Of a stretch of 14,778 nt of DNA, positions 1 through 8,022 are shown piece after piece. Numbering within the stretch: the first letter of the stretch is position 1; each line of letters begins with the position of its first letter. The notes beneath the pieces are model-generated. The model did no database searches. It was not told the DNA's origin and was given only the letters and a program-made list of their open reading frames with translations. Position numbers and translations under genes: made by a program. The DNA lies in contig JBFIBB010000057.1 of the NCBI GenBank assembly GCA_041582695.1, positions 1 to 14,778 of the forward strand, in the 5' to 3' direction. This stretch comes from JAWKWH01 sp041582695 (lineage in GTDB: Bacteria > Pseudomonadota > Alphaproteobacteria > Rhizobiales > Rhizobiaceae).

Positions 1-1611
1 GGGCTGCCTCCATTCGGCTCTGCGGCGCTCCAGTTCGGCTTCGTCGACGAGCATGTCGAGACGCCGGCTTGTGAGATCAAGGCGCACCGTGTCGCCGGTC
101 TTCAGCAATGCCAGAGGTCCGCCGAGATAACTTTCGGGCGCCACGTGCAGAACGCAGGCTCCGTAGGAAGTGCCCGACATGCGGGCGTCTGATATGCGCA
201 GCATGTCGCGATGGCCCTGCTTGATCAGCGCCTTGGGTATGGGCAGCATGCCCCATTCGGGCATGCCTGGCCCGCCGAGCGGTCCGGCATTGCGAAGAAC
301 CAGCACATGCGCCGCGGTTACGTCGAGGCTTTCGTCGTCGATCGCCGCCTTCATTTCAGGGTAGGAATCGAAGACCAGCGCCGGCCCCTCGTGGAGATGG
401 TATTTCGGGTCGCAGGCGGCCGGCTTGATCACCGCTCCGTCTGGACAGAGGTTGCCACGCAACACGGCGAGCGAACCTTCGTGATAGACCGGATTGGACA
501 ACGGGCGGATCACATCGTCATTGTAAACCTCCGCACCGGCGACGTTCTCGCCAAGCGTCCTGCCGTTCACGGTGACGGCGGACGTATCGAGGCTGTCCTC
601 GATCTGTCTCATGAGCGCGCGCAAACCGCCGGCGTAGTAGAAATCCTCCATCAAGTATTCGCTGCCTGCCGGCCGGACATTGGCAACGAGCGGCGTAACG
701 CGGCCCAGCGCATCAAGATCGTCAAGGGTCAGGGGCACGCCTGCGCGCCTCGCCATTGCGATCAGGTGGATAACGGCATTGGTCGAGCATCCCGTGGCCA
801 TGGCCACGATCGCGGCATTGCGGAAAGCCGCTTCGGTCAGGATCTCGTCCGGTGTCAAATCTTCCCAGACCATATCTACAATACGGCGGCCGCAGCCGGC
901 AGCCATCCGGGGATGACTTGCGTCCACGGCCGGGATCGACGACGCGCCGGGAAGCGTCAGGCCCAGCGCCTCTGCGATGCCCATCATCGTCGAGGCCGTC
1001 CCCATGGTCATGCAGGTGCCGGCCGAGCGCGCAATTCCACCCTGCAGGCCCAGCCATTCCTGGTCGGAGACATTGCCTGCCCGCCGCTCGTCCCAGTATT
1101 TCCAGGCATCCGAACCCGAACCGAGGATCTTGCCCGCATAGTTGCCGCGCAGCATCGGACCCGCCGGCAGGTAGATCATCGGAATGCCAGCCGAGACAGC
1201 GCCCATGACAAGACCGGGCGTTGTCTTGTCACATCCGCCCATCAGCACCACGCCGTCGAGCGGATGCGCGCGGATCATCTCCTCCGTCTCCATCGCCAGC
1301 ATGTTGCGATAGAGCATGGATGTCGGCTTGATGAAACTCTCGTCGACGGATAGCGCCGGCATCTCAACGGCAAAACCGCCCGCCTCAAACACGCCGCGCT
1401 TCACATCCTTCACTCGTTCGGGAAAATGCGAGTGGCACGTGTTCAACTCCGACCATGTGCTGAGGATGCCGATGATCGGTTTGTCGCGGAATTCCTCCGG
1501 CGCATATCCCAGTTGCATCATGCGCGAGCGGTGGCCGAAACTGCGCAGATCGTCAGGCGCAAACCATCGCGCCGAGCGCAGTTCGTCCGGAGACTTTCTC
1601 TTCCGTTCCAT
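1..1611 (-). CDS. IlvD/Edd-family dehydratase, L-arabinonate-dehydratase-like (C-terminus beyond the window)
   Basis: The 537 codons in the window encode a [2Fe-2S] IlvD/Edd dehydratase. This family dehydrates dihydroxy acids or sugar acids to 2-keto acids in the cytoplasm. Cluster cysteines are visible at C59 (NTCHSHF), C127 (GGCDKTTP) and C200 (GTCMTMGTAS); from memory the same numbers are reported for Rhizobium leguminosarum L-arabinonate dehydratase. The catalytic serine lies in RMSGTSYG near residue 479. The ATG at 1611 is preceded by AGGAG five bases upstream. Family members have about 575-595 residues, so some 40 C-terminal residues are missing because the gene runs off the left edge. 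The sequence suits a sugar-acid dehydratase better than the branched-chain amino-acid enzyme, but the substrate is not settled. It follows boxR on the same strand, and no step in the box route needs it, so it may belong to an unrelated sugar-acid pathway. Confidence 0.9.
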   Translation of the reverse strand, partial: MERKRKSPDELRSARWFAPDDLRSFGHRSRMMQLGYAPEEFRDKPIIGILSTWSELNTCHSHFPERVKDVKRGVFEAGGFAVEMPALSVDESFIKPTSMLYRNMLAMETEEMIRAHPLDGVVLMGGCDKTTPGLVMGAVSAGIPMIYLPAGPMLRGNYAGKILGSGSDAWKYWDERRAGNVSDQEWLGLQGGIARSAGTCMTMGTASTMMGIAEALGLTLPGASSIPAVDASHPRMAAGCGRRIVDMVWEDLTPDEILTEAAFRNAAIVAMATGCSTNAVIHLIAMARRAGVPLTLDDLDALGRVTPLVANVRPAGSEYLMEDFYYAGGLRALMRQIEDSLDTSAVTVNGRTLGENVAGAEVYNDDVIRPLSNPVYHEGSLAVLRGNLCPDGAVIKPAACDPKYHLHEGPALVFDSYPEMKAAIDDESLDVTAAHVLVLRNAGPLGGPGMPEWGMLPIPKALIKQGHRDMLRISDARMSGTSYGACVLHVAPESYLGGPLALLKTGDTVRLDLTSRRLDMLVDEAELERRRAEWRQP

Positions 1612-1647
1612 TTCGCTCCTTCACGTCAAAGGCGTCATTTGGCAGGG

Positions 1648-1785
1648 TCAAGAGTATCCATGCCACTTCCTGCCAGCAGCCGAAACCGTGATCGCCGTGC
1701 TTTTCCTCAGGTTTGGACACTTAGCCGCCAGGTTGCCGATCACGACATGGCCGATGTCCCCATCCTTGCCTCCGCTGACCGCCAT
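1648..1785 (-). CDS. possible 45-residue small ORF between boxR and the dehydratase
   Basis: An ATG at 1785 opens a 45-codon frame (starts MAVSGGKDGDIGHVVIG, ends WHGYS, stop TGA). It is preceded by an AAAGGA ribosome-binding site about six bases upstream and by a TATAGT element near 1805-1810 that could be a -10 box, although no good -35 is visible. It lies on the same strand as its neighbours and ends 36 bases before the dehydratase start. I recognise no family. It could be a leader peptide, a remnant of a larger gene, or a chance frame in the leader of the dehydratase mRNA. The start signals are the only reason to list it. Confidence 0.22.
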   Translation of the reverse strand: MAVSGGKDGDIGHVVIGNLAAKCPNLRKSTAITVSAAGRKWHGYS

Positions 1786-1848
1786 TTCTTTCCTTTGATG
1801 TAAAAACTATACGTGGCCGGGCGGTAATTCCCCCGTGCCGCAAACCGA

Positions 1849-2817
1849 TCAGCGAATTCTCGGACCTGCCCTGGCCGGTTTTTCCGGCTTCCCGGTTTTC
1901 TCTTCGAGGAAGCCTTCCTCGCGGATTAACTTAACCAGTTCTTCCGCCGAGGTTTGCAACGGCTTGCCCGATGTATCGAGCTGAGCGACGGCGCGCTCGT
2001 AAAGCGCTTCCCGGCTTTTCAGGATGCTGCGCAATTGTTCCATCGCTTCGGGATTACCGGCCATCGGGCGCGTGTCGCCCTGGCGCCGGACCCTGCTCAT
2101 GTGTTCTTCGGGGCTCGCCTTGATCCAGATCGTATGGAAATGCTCGAGTAGTGTATTGAACGTGCCCGGTTCGGACACGATGCCTCCCGCCGCCGCCAGA
2201 ACCAGCGTATCATGGGTTGCTATTATCCGGCTGAGCGCTTGCGTTTCGAGTTTCCGGTAGCCTTCCTGGCCATAGAGCGCAACCACTTCGCCGACCGGCA
2301 TTCCGGCATGTTCCTCGATTTCGTTATTGAGCTCGAGAAAAGGCACCTGAAGCATCTGGCCAGCCATTGCGCCCAATGTCGACTTGCCCGCCCCGCGAAG
2401 GCCGATCAGGCAAATGCGGCGCGCCCGCAGTTGTCCGGGGGTCGTCGCGCTCAAAGCTTCCATAGCCTTGCGGCGCCTGTCGGCTGTCGCGGAACGGAAA
2501 AGGTCGGCGATCCTCAGCGCTTCGGAGGTCCAAGGATCGTCTTCGCCCACGAACCACTCGATCCGGTAGTCGAGCGCGCTCGCCACCCGCATCAACAGCC
2601 CGATCGAGATGTTTCCCTCCCCCGCTTCGAGCTGGGCCAGATAGCGCGGCGATACGCCTGATTTTTCAGAAACCACTCGGCGCGGCAGGCCGATCATTTC
2701 GCGCGCCTTGCGAACGCGGGAACCAACGCGTTGCATCAGCTCCAGAACTTCGGACTCCAGAACATCATTCGGCTCGCCATCACATATTTCGCCCCTGAAA
2801 TTGGTGATTTCCGCCAT
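1849..2817 (-). CDS. boxR: BoxR/BzdR-type transcriptional regulator (HTH plus shikimate-kinase-like domain)
   Basis: This 322-residue protein has an XRE-type helix-turn-helix at about residues 30-90 (RKAREMIGLPRRVVSEKSGV, then SPRYLAQLEAGEGNISIGLL). A shikimate-kinase-like P-loop domain follows from about 133 to 305, with Walker A GLRGAGKST at 139-147, a GG motif at 211-212 and a lid-like RPMAGNP at 250-256. This fusion is diagnostic of BzdR/BoxR, the regulators of anaerobic and aerobic benzoyl-CoA pathways; in characterised members the C-terminal domain senses benzoyl-CoA and releases repression. The ATG at 2817 is preferred over an upstream in-frame ATG at 2916, because a GTGAG motif lies close upstream and the HTH starts at the usual depth. 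The C-tail (about 306-322) is basic and proline-rich. It is separated by 263 bp from the thioesterase gene and has its own candidate promoter. Confidence 0.93.
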   Translation of the reverse strand: MAEITNFRGEICDGEPNDVLESEVLELMQRVGSRVRKAREMIGLPRRVVSEKSGVSPRYLAQLEAGEGNISIGLLMRVASALDYRIEWFVGEDDPWTSEALRIADLFRSATADRRRKAMEALSATTPGQLRARRICLIGLRGAGKSTLGAMAGQMLQVPFLELNNEIEEHAGMPVGEVVALYGQEGYRKLETQALSRIIATHDTLVLAAAGGIVSEPGTFNTLLEHFHTIWIKASPEEHMSRVRRQGDTRPMAGNPEAMEQLRSILKSREALYERAVAQLDTSGKPLQTSAEELVKLIREEGFLEEKTGKPEKPARAGPRIR

Positions 2818-2833
2818 AATGCTCACTTCATGA

Positions 2834-2854
2834 ATTATATTGCTAGATTCTAGC
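2834..2854 (-). promoter_or_regulatory. candidate boxR promoter with an embedded palindrome
   Basis: On the minus strand a perfect -10 hexamer TATAAT (2839-2834) sits 16 bases before the boxR ATG. Immediately upstream is a perfect inverted repeat GCTAGA-A-TCTAGC (2842-2854), where the -10/-35 spacer would lie. No good -35 hexamer is visible. This arrangement fits a repressor- or activator-controlled promoter with a very short leader. Which protein binds is unknown; the palindrome does not contain the TGCA core seen at the other sites. Confidence 0.4.
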
Positions 2855-3013
2855 CGAATTCCTTTAAACATCAACATGCTTGTTGGCGGTGCTTGCCGCA
2901 TGACAAGGTTTTCCAACCGGCCGGTATTCCGCGCCGTCGAGCGGAATTATCAGCTTGGCGGCTTGATCGGATCGTCTGCGCGATGCTTTTTCCAATCACC
3001 GCCCGGCAGGCCC

Positions 3014-3040
3014 GAAATTGCAAGACAACTGCAAAATTTC
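3014..3040. promoter_or_regulatory. TGCA pair inside an inverted repeat upstream of boxR (candidate BoxR site)
   Basis: GAAATTGCA (3014-3022) and TGCAAAATTTC (3030-3040) form an imperfect inverted repeat with a two-base bulge. It contains two TGCA cores whose starts are 11 bp apart. Paired TGCA cores about one helical turn apart also occur upstream of boxC and of the DUF4863 gene. The site lies about 200 bp upstream of the boxR start and 41 bp past the thioesterase stop, so it could serve boxR autoregulation or be a weak transcript-end hairpin. The TGCA core of BzdR/BoxR operators is from memory of the Azoarcus work. Confidence 0.35.
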
Positions 3041-3080
3041 GCCTATAAATTCCACGGCCCCCCGAAAATCCCGATGGCGC

Positions 3081-3530
3081 TCAGCTCCGGATGAGGTGCT
3101 TTTCAACAATGTCGCGGATTTGCTCGGGCGGGCTTTCCTTCCTGAACTCATTTGCCACGGTGAAGACGTTGACGAAATCGCCTTCGAAGCACAGGCGCCC
3201 GTCCTGATACCCGTCCACATGGAAACCTACCGAGGTGTTGCCGAGATGATTGGGCCAGACCTTGCAAATAAGCCGGTGACGCGGCGTCACGGGCGCGCGG
3301 AAATCCATCTTCATCGAAACGAACGGCGTTCCCAGATTGCGGTCCAGTTCCATCTGGTACCAGCCGCCGCCTGCATGGTGCTCCCACCACCCATTGATCG
3401 CATCCAGCGCGAACCAGGGAATTCGCGCGGTATAAGCGATCTTCGCCGGATCGCAGTCACCCCATGTGACACGGATTTCGTGCTCATACGGCTCGCGCCT
3501 GTCCTGCTTCCCGGCGGATCGCATATCCAT
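3081..3530 (-). CDS. 4-hydroxybenzoyl-CoA-thioesterase-family protein, probable benzoyl-CoA thioesterase
   Basis: This 149-residue single-hotdog-domain protein begins with VTWGDCDPAKIAYTARIPWF (residues 21-40). That is the signature of the Pseudomonas-type 4-hydroxybenzoyl-CoA thioesterase, with catalytic Asp27 in GDCDPA. Length matches the family (about 140-150). It would hydrolyse an aromatic acyl-CoA to free acid and CoA in the cytoplasm. In Azoarcus evansii a thioesterase encoded with the box genes acts on benzoyl-CoA and is thought to prevent CoA depletion; the same role is inferred here. The start lies three bases after the boxA stop, so it is the last gene of a boxCBA-thioesterase operon and is probably translationally coupled. 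A second ATG two codons in is an equally possible start. Confidence 0.88.
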   Translation of the reverse strand: MDMRSAGKQDRREPYEHEIRVTWGDCDPAKIAYTARIPWFALDAINGWWEHHAGGGWYQMELDRNLGTPFVSMKMDFRAPVTPRHRLICKVWPNHLGNTSVGFHVDGYQDGRLCFEGDFVNVFTVANEFRKESPPEQIRDIVEKHLIRS

Positions 3531-3533
3531 TGA

Positions 3534-4721
3534 TCAGTAAGTCTCCACGTGATAGCGGCCTTCCCGGCGCATGGTGTCGCGCAGGGCCCGCCAGGGCTGG
3601 CCCATGCTTTCCGCGATGTTGGAGAAGGCCTTTTCGACACCTTCCTCCATCCCGCGCAATCCGCAGATGTAGATATGTGTGTTGGAATCGGCCAGCAGCT
3701 CGGCCACCGCGTCCTGCTCGACCATCATTCGATCCTGAACGTACTCCCTGGGGGCACCCGGTATCCGGCTGAACACAAGATGCTTCTTGAGCAGGGTCTC
3801 GGCAACCTTGTTCAAAGGTCCGAAATAGGGAAGGCTCTGCGGCGTGCGGGCGCCGAAGAACATCGTCATACCGCCCGATTTTCCCCCGACCGTGCGCTGC
3901 CGGCGCATGGTGAAAGCCCGCATCGGCGCCGAACCCGTACCGGTGCAGATCATCAGGAGCCGCGCTTCGGGATCGTCGGGCATCAGAAAGGTCGAGCCGA
4001 ACGGGCCGGTTACGTTGACCTTGTCGCCCCGCTTCAGATCGCACAGATAGTTTGAACAAACACCGTGTTCATCCCGCTTTACCGTGATCGAGATGTTGTT
4101 GAAGTTTGGCCGTTCGCCGTCTCGCGGGCTCGACACCGAATAGAGCCGGGGCAGATACGCCTTTCCGTCATTGTCTTCGCCCGGCGGAACGATGCCCAGG
4201 GACTGTCCTTCCAGCACCGGAAACGGCTTGCCCCCGAAACTCAGGATGATGTGCCGGATGTCGGTGTCGCTGTCCTCGTGCGTCAGCCGGTAGTTGCCTT
4301 GAACCACGGCTTCGGCAGGGTTGCCGAGATTGTAGAGGTTGATCGTTGGTTTGGCGGCCGACGCGGGAGCCCTAGCCTTGCCGCCGCCGCCTTTGTGAGC
4401 GTCCTCCAGAAGGGCCGCCACAGCCTCGTCGCGAGCCTCGGCACCGGCGCCGGCCGTTTCGCCCAGGTCTTCCTGCGCAGGCAGTTCCGTCCAGGAATAC
4501 TGCTCTTCCAGGGTATAAGGCCGCTCGACCATGCGCCACTCGTCGATCGAGCCTGTCGGACAAACCGGAATGCAGGCCATGCAGTAATTGCAGTTCGACA
4601 TGTCGACGACGACATTGTTGTCGTCATGCTCGATCGCATTCACCGTGCAAGCCATTTCGCAGGTGTAGCAACGGATGCAGATTTCCGGATCGATCAGGTG
4701 CTGCTTGATCGGCGTGGCCAT
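3534..4721 (-). CDS. boxA: BoxA, NADPH-dependent reductase component of benzoyl-CoA 2,3-epoxidase
   Basis: This 395-residue iron-sulfur flavoprotein feeds NADPH electrons to BoxB. The N-terminus carries two [4Fe-4S] motifs: C15-x2-C18-x2-C21-x3-C25 and C44-x2-C47-x2-C50-x3-C54. A low-complexity Ala/Gly/Glu linker follows (about 85-125), then a ferredoxin-NADP reductase-like module with the FAD motif RLYS (192-195), GVCSNYL (220-226) and the NADPH motif CTGTGSAPMR (259-268). The protein ends in ETY, an aromatic C-terminus typical of FNR folds. The ATG at 4721 is chosen over the upstream in-frame start at 4808, because AAGGAG lies eight bases before it and the family begins just ahead of the first cluster. 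It is the third gene of the boxCBA run, separated from boxB by 128 bp that holds a strong hairpin. Confidence 0.96.
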   Translation of the reverse strand: MATPIKQHLIDPEICIRCYTCEMACTVNAIEHDDNNVVVDMSNCNYCMACIPVCPTGSIDEWRMVERPYTLEEQYSWTELPAQEDLGETAGAGAEARDEAVAALLEDAHKGGGGKARAPASAAKPTINLYNLGNPAEAVVQGNYRLTHEDSDTDIRHIILSFGGKPFPVLEGQSLGIVPPGEDNDGKAYLPRLYSVSSPRDGERPNFNNISITVKRDEHGVCSNYLCDLKRGDKVNVTGPFGSTFLMPDDPEARLLMICTGTGSAPMRAFTMRRQRTVGGKSGGMTMFFGARTPQSLPYFGPLNKVAETLLKKHLVFSRIPGAPREYVQDRMMVEQDAVAELLADSNTHIYICGLRGMEEGVEKAFSNIAESMGQPWRALRDTMRREGRYHVETY

Positions 4722-4812
4722 GCCTGTTTCTCCTTCAACATGCTCCACGGAAGTTTCGAACGTCTCGGCCAGTCCGCATTTCTCTCTCCCGGTTTCAAGT
4801 CCGGTCACCTGG

Positions 4813-4837
4813 CCGGCCCCGGACGTTGCGGGGCCGG
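4813..4837 (-). other. GC-rich intra-operon hairpin between boxB and boxA
   Basis: CCGGCCCCG (4813-4821) and CGGGGCCGG (4829-4837) form a perfect 9-bp stem with a 7-nt loop, starting 13 bases after the boxB stop. There is no T-run after it on the minus strand, so it does not look like a simple intrinsic terminator. Such hairpins often protect an upstream message from 3' decay or cause partial attenuation. Here either effect would favour BoxB over BoxA. Confidence 0.6.
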
Positions 4838-4849
4838 AACAGGGTCGTA

Positions 4850-6301
4850 TTACGCCATGTGCAGCTTTACGTACTCAAAGTCGCCCGGCTTGTTGTCAAT
4901 CCCGACCTTGGGCGGCGCGATCCAGCCGGCGAACCGGCCGGGCTCGGTCACCTGAACCATAAGCGACTGGATGAAGTCGCCATCCGCGCGCGTCGGCAGC
5001 CAGTTTTTGAGACCCTCGTCATATTCCGCGCCCGAGACCACCTTGCCTTCCGGATCGAACAGATGACCGGCAAACACGCCGATCTTCCGGTTGAAGCTTT
5101 CATGCGGCAGCTTGAAAGTGAAATCCACGCCCGCTTTTTCGATGATTTTGTTCCAGCGGCCGATGCCTCCTGCCGCGTCGCGGGTGTAGTCGTCGCGCAA
5201 CCGCATGTTGATCGCGGTAAGCGCCGGTACTTCCTTTTGCACCGCCATGCCGTTCTCAAAATCCCATACCGTGTAGGTATCGTTCCTGAGCTGGTGGTCG
5301 TCGTCGATACGATGCTCCTGATATCGGCCCTTGACGCCCGCATTGAAAGCGTTTGCGGCATTCGTCGATACCTCCTGGCCGAACAGGTCGAGCGACAGCG
5401 TGTAATGCAGGTTCAGCTTCTTCTGGATCGTCGGCAGATCGATGACGCCAAGTCCGCGGATGCGGTCGATGTCATACGGATCATCGATTCCGTTCTCAAT
5501 CATCACCTGGCATGTGCGCTCGATCGTGCGGCCGACGCCGGTCTCGCCAACAAACATGTGGTGCGCTTCTTCGGTGAGCATGAAGCGACAGGTGCGGCTC
5601 AGCGGATCGAAACCGGATTGCGCCAGGCTTTCGAGCTGCATCTTGCCGTCGCGGTCGGTGAAGTAGGTGAACATGAAGAACGACAGCCAGTCCGGCGTTT
5701 CCTCATTGAACGCGCCGAGCATGCGCGGCGCCTCCTCGGAGCCTGAAGAACGGCGGAGCAGATCGTCGGCCTCTTCGCGGCCATCGGCGCCAAAATACTT
5801 CTGCAACAGATAGACCATTGCCCACAGATGCCGGCCCTCCTCGACATTGACCTGGAACAGGTTGCGCATGTCGTAGAGCGAGGGAGCAGTCAGCGCGAGG
5901 AAGCGTTGCTGTTCGACCGACGCGGGTTCGGTGTCGCCCTGAATGACGATCAGGCGCTTCATCAGATTGCGGTACTCGCCGGGGACTTCCTGCCAGGCTG
6001 GCAGACCGGCATGCTCGCCGCAGGGAATGCGCCGGTCCTCGACTTGCGGCGCCAGCAGAATTCCCCAGCGGTATTCCGGCATCCTGATGTAATCGAACTT
6101 GGCCCAGCCCTTCGGATCGACGCTGACAGCCGTGCGCAAGTAGACAAGCGATTCCTGGAATTGCTTCGGAATCAGGTCGTTCCACCAGTTGATATAGCCC
6201 GGATGCCACTTCTCCAGCGCCTTTAGAACGCGCTTGTCGGTGGAGAGCCCCACATTGTTCGGGATCTGGGTGTCGTAGCTGACGTTGATGAGATCGAGCA
6301 T
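4850..6301 (-). CDS. boxB: BoxB, diiron benzoyl-CoA 2,3-epoxidase
   Basis: This 483-residue protein is the oxygenase component that epoxidises the ring of benzoyl-CoA, using O2 and electrons from BoxA. The carboxylate-bridged diiron site is complete: E125, E155-x-x-H158 (in VNVEEGRHLW), D216 (FTYFTD) and E245-x-x-H248 (LTEEAHHMF). These are all shifted by five residues from the ligands I recall for the Azoarcus evansii structure (E120, E150, H153, D211, E240, H243). The N-terminal IPNNVGL and the segment MPEYRWGILLAPQ are typical of BoxB. Length is close to the family norm of about 475. The ATG at 6301 has GGGAG eight bases upstream and lies 24 bp after the boxC stop. There is no sign of degradation, so it should be active. 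Confidence 0.98.
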   Translation of the reverse strand: MLDLINVSYDTQIPNNVGLSTDKRVLKALEKWHPGYINWWNDLIPKQFQESLVYLRTAVSVDPKGWAKFDYIRMPEYRWGILLAPQVEDRRIPCGEHAGLPAWQEVPGEYRNLMKRLIVIQGDTEPASVEQQRFLALTAPSLYDMRNLFQVNVEEGRHLWAMVYLLQKYFGADGREEADDLLRRSSGSEEAPRMLGAFNEETPDWLSFFMFTYFTDRDGKMQLESLAQSGFDPLSRTCRFMLTEEAHHMFVGETGVGRTIERTCQVMIENGIDDPYDIDRIRGLGVIDLPTIQKKLNLHYTLSLDLFGQEVSTNAANAFNAGVKGRYQEHRIDDDHQLRNDTYTVWDFENGMAVQKEVPALTAINMRLRDDYTRDAAGGIGRWNKIIEKAGVDFTFKLPHESFNRKIGVFAGHLFDPEGKVVSGAEYDEGLKNWLPTRADGDFIQSLMVQVTEPGRFAGWIAPPKVGIDNKPGDFEYVKLHMA

Positions 6302-6325
6302 GTTTCAAACTCCCTGATGCGCCGG

Positions 6326-7984
6326 TCAGACGCGTTCCATGTTGTATTTGCCGCGGATTCCGCTCCCGTAACGTTGCAGGGCTCCCTCCGCGCCGACGGC
6401 GTTCGGCCTGTTGAAAATCCAGTTCTGCCAAGCGGTCAGCCGACCGAAAATCCTGGTCTCCATGGTCTCAGGACCTGCGAACCGCAGATTCGCTTCCATG
6501 CCCGTCATTGCATCCGGGCTGAATGATGCGCGCTCTTCCATGAAGATGCGAATCTCGTCTTCCCAATCGATTTCGTCATGGATGAACGTCACAAGCCCGG
6601 CGGCGTTGGCCGCCTCGGCTTCGAGCTTCTCGCCAATCCGGGCTTTCAGTTCGCCGACATGATCGGGTTTTCCAAGGAAACGTGTTTCCAGCCGCGTCAG
6701 GGCATTGCCCATCGGGTACCGGCCGAAGTTGGAACTGCTCAGGGTAATGCTGGCGACAGGGCGGTTATCGCCCTCGAATTCGCCTTCCATCATGTAGGTC
6801 CGGTCGACCGCCCACAGGATTTCCGCCAGAACGCCTGCGAAACACGAACCGTTCTCCACGAGCGCGACCAGGCTGCGCGAGGTCACGTCGATCCTTTTGA
6901 GAACGCGCTTCCAATACTGCAGTATTTCGTTGGCCAGCCAATGGTCGCCATTGTCAAGCAGCATCCGTTCATGCGCCAGCACGGCATCGGGATCGCCTTG
7001 CGTGCGGATGACCCAGAGACCCAGCTCCATTTCGTTCAGGCGCAGATGCAGAACGGCGTCGTCCAGTTCCCGCGCAAGCTTGAGCAGATAGGACTGGTCG
7101 CCCTGGGCAACCAGCGCATCGGCGTCCGTCGGCGGCTCACCTTGCGGACCCTTCAGCGTGATCGTCGCCCGGCGGGCGTCACGATCAAGCTCGACCTCCA
7201 CCAGCGAATAGGTCACCGCACCGCTATCTTCGAATCTCCGCTCCAGCGGTCCGAGCTTGATGCCGGTGCCGGCGCCTTTTTTCGACGCGGCCGCAAACTC
7301 GCGCGCCCTTTCCTGAACAGTGGCGTCGAATTTCGAGTTCGGGATCACTTCATCGACGAGGTTCCAATCCTTTGCACGCTGTCCGCGGACGCCTTCCTCG
7401 ATCGAACAGAATATGTCGGCGAGGTCCCTTCGCACCTTGCGCTTGTCGGTTACCCGGGTAAGCCCGCCGGTTCCCGGTAGCACAGCAAGCAGTGGAACCT
7501 CGGGCAGCGCGACCGAAGACGCGCTGTCGTCGGTCAGCATGATATGGTTGCAAGCCAGCGCCAGTTCGTATCCGCCACCAGCACATGCTCCCTTGACGGC
7601 AGCAATGTATTTCTGGCCGGAATCCGCTTCCGCCGCCTCGAACGCGTTGCGTGTCTCGTTTGTGAACTTGCAGAAGTTGACTTTGTGGCTGTGGGCCGCG
7701 CCGCCGAGCATCCGTATGTTGGCGCCGGCGCAAAACACCCTCTCCTTGCCGGACTGCATCACCACCACCTTCACTTCGGGGTGCTCGAAACGCATGCGTT
7801 GCACGATATCGGCCAGTTCGATATCGACGCCGAGATCATAGGAATTCAGCTTGAGCTGATACCCCTCGAACAAGCCGCCATTCTCGTCGACGTCCATGAT
7901 CAGATTCGCGACTTCGCCATCATACTCGACACGCCAGTGCCGGTATTCCGATGGGCTGGTCTGGAAATCGATCGTCATTGTCAC
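6326..7984 (-). CDS. boxC: BoxC, 2,3-epoxybenzoyl-CoA dihydrolase
   Basis: This 552-residue crotonase-superfamily enzyme hydrolytically opens 2,3-epoxybenzoyl-CoA to 3,4-dehydroadipyl-CoA semialdehyde and formate. Crotonase oxyanion segments are visible at FCAGANIRML (84-93) and GACAGGGYELALAC (132-145), followed by LPEVPLLAVLPGTGGLTR (160-177). The long C-terminal half, about twice an ordinary crotonase, is characteristic of BoxC. The start is taken as GTG at 7984, because GGAGGG lies about seven bases upstream; the ATG two codons later (7978) is further from it but possible. First gene of the boxCBA-thioesterase operon, directly downstream of a 371-bp gap with TGCA-type operator candidates. 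Confidence 0.97.
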   Translation of the reverse strand: MTMTIDFQTSPSEYRHWRVEYDGEVANLIMDVDENGGLFEGYQLKLNSYDLGVDIELADIVQRMRFEHPEVKVVVMQSGKERVFCAGANIRMLGGAAHSHKVNFCKFTNETRNAFEAAEADSGQKYIAAVKGACAGGGYELALACNHIMLTDDSASSVALPEVPLLAVLPGTGGLTRVTDKRKVRRDLADIFCSIEEGVRGQRAKDWNLVDEVIPNSKFDATVQERAREFAAASKKGAGTGIKLGPLERRFEDSGAVTYSLVEVELDRDARRATITLKGPQGEPPTDADALVAQGDQSYLLKLARELDDAVLHLRLNEMELGLWVIRTQGDPDAVLAHERMLLDNGDHWLANEILQYWKRVLKRIDVTSRSLVALVENGSCFAGVLAEILWAVDRTYMMEGEFEGDNRPVASITLSSSNFGRYPMGNALTRLETRFLGKPDHVGELKARIGEKLEAEAANAAGLVTFIHDEIDWEDEIRIFMEERASFSPDAMTGMEANLRFAGPETMETRIFGRLTAWQNWIFNRPNAVGAEGALQRYGSGIRGKYNMERV

Positions 7985-8022
7985 GGAACACCCTCCCTCA
8001 GAGGTGAATTATCTTTCATTAT

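Noticed and set aside
211..1353. Long plus-strand open frame of 380 codons
   Set aside because: It lies entirely antisense to the well-supported IlvD/Edd dehydratase, has a biased His/Arg/Asp composition and no recognisable motif; a shadow frame of GC-rich coding DNA.
4722..4808. N-terminal extension of BoxA to the upstream start at 4808
   Set aside because: The extra 29 residues are not typical of the family, while the ATG at 4721 has a clear AAGGAG site at normal spacing.
4065..5746. Two long overlapping plus-strand frames opposite boxA and boxB (4065-4955 and 4826-5746)
   Set aside because: Both are antisense to genes with complete cofactor motifs, and neither has a family match or a convincing start site.
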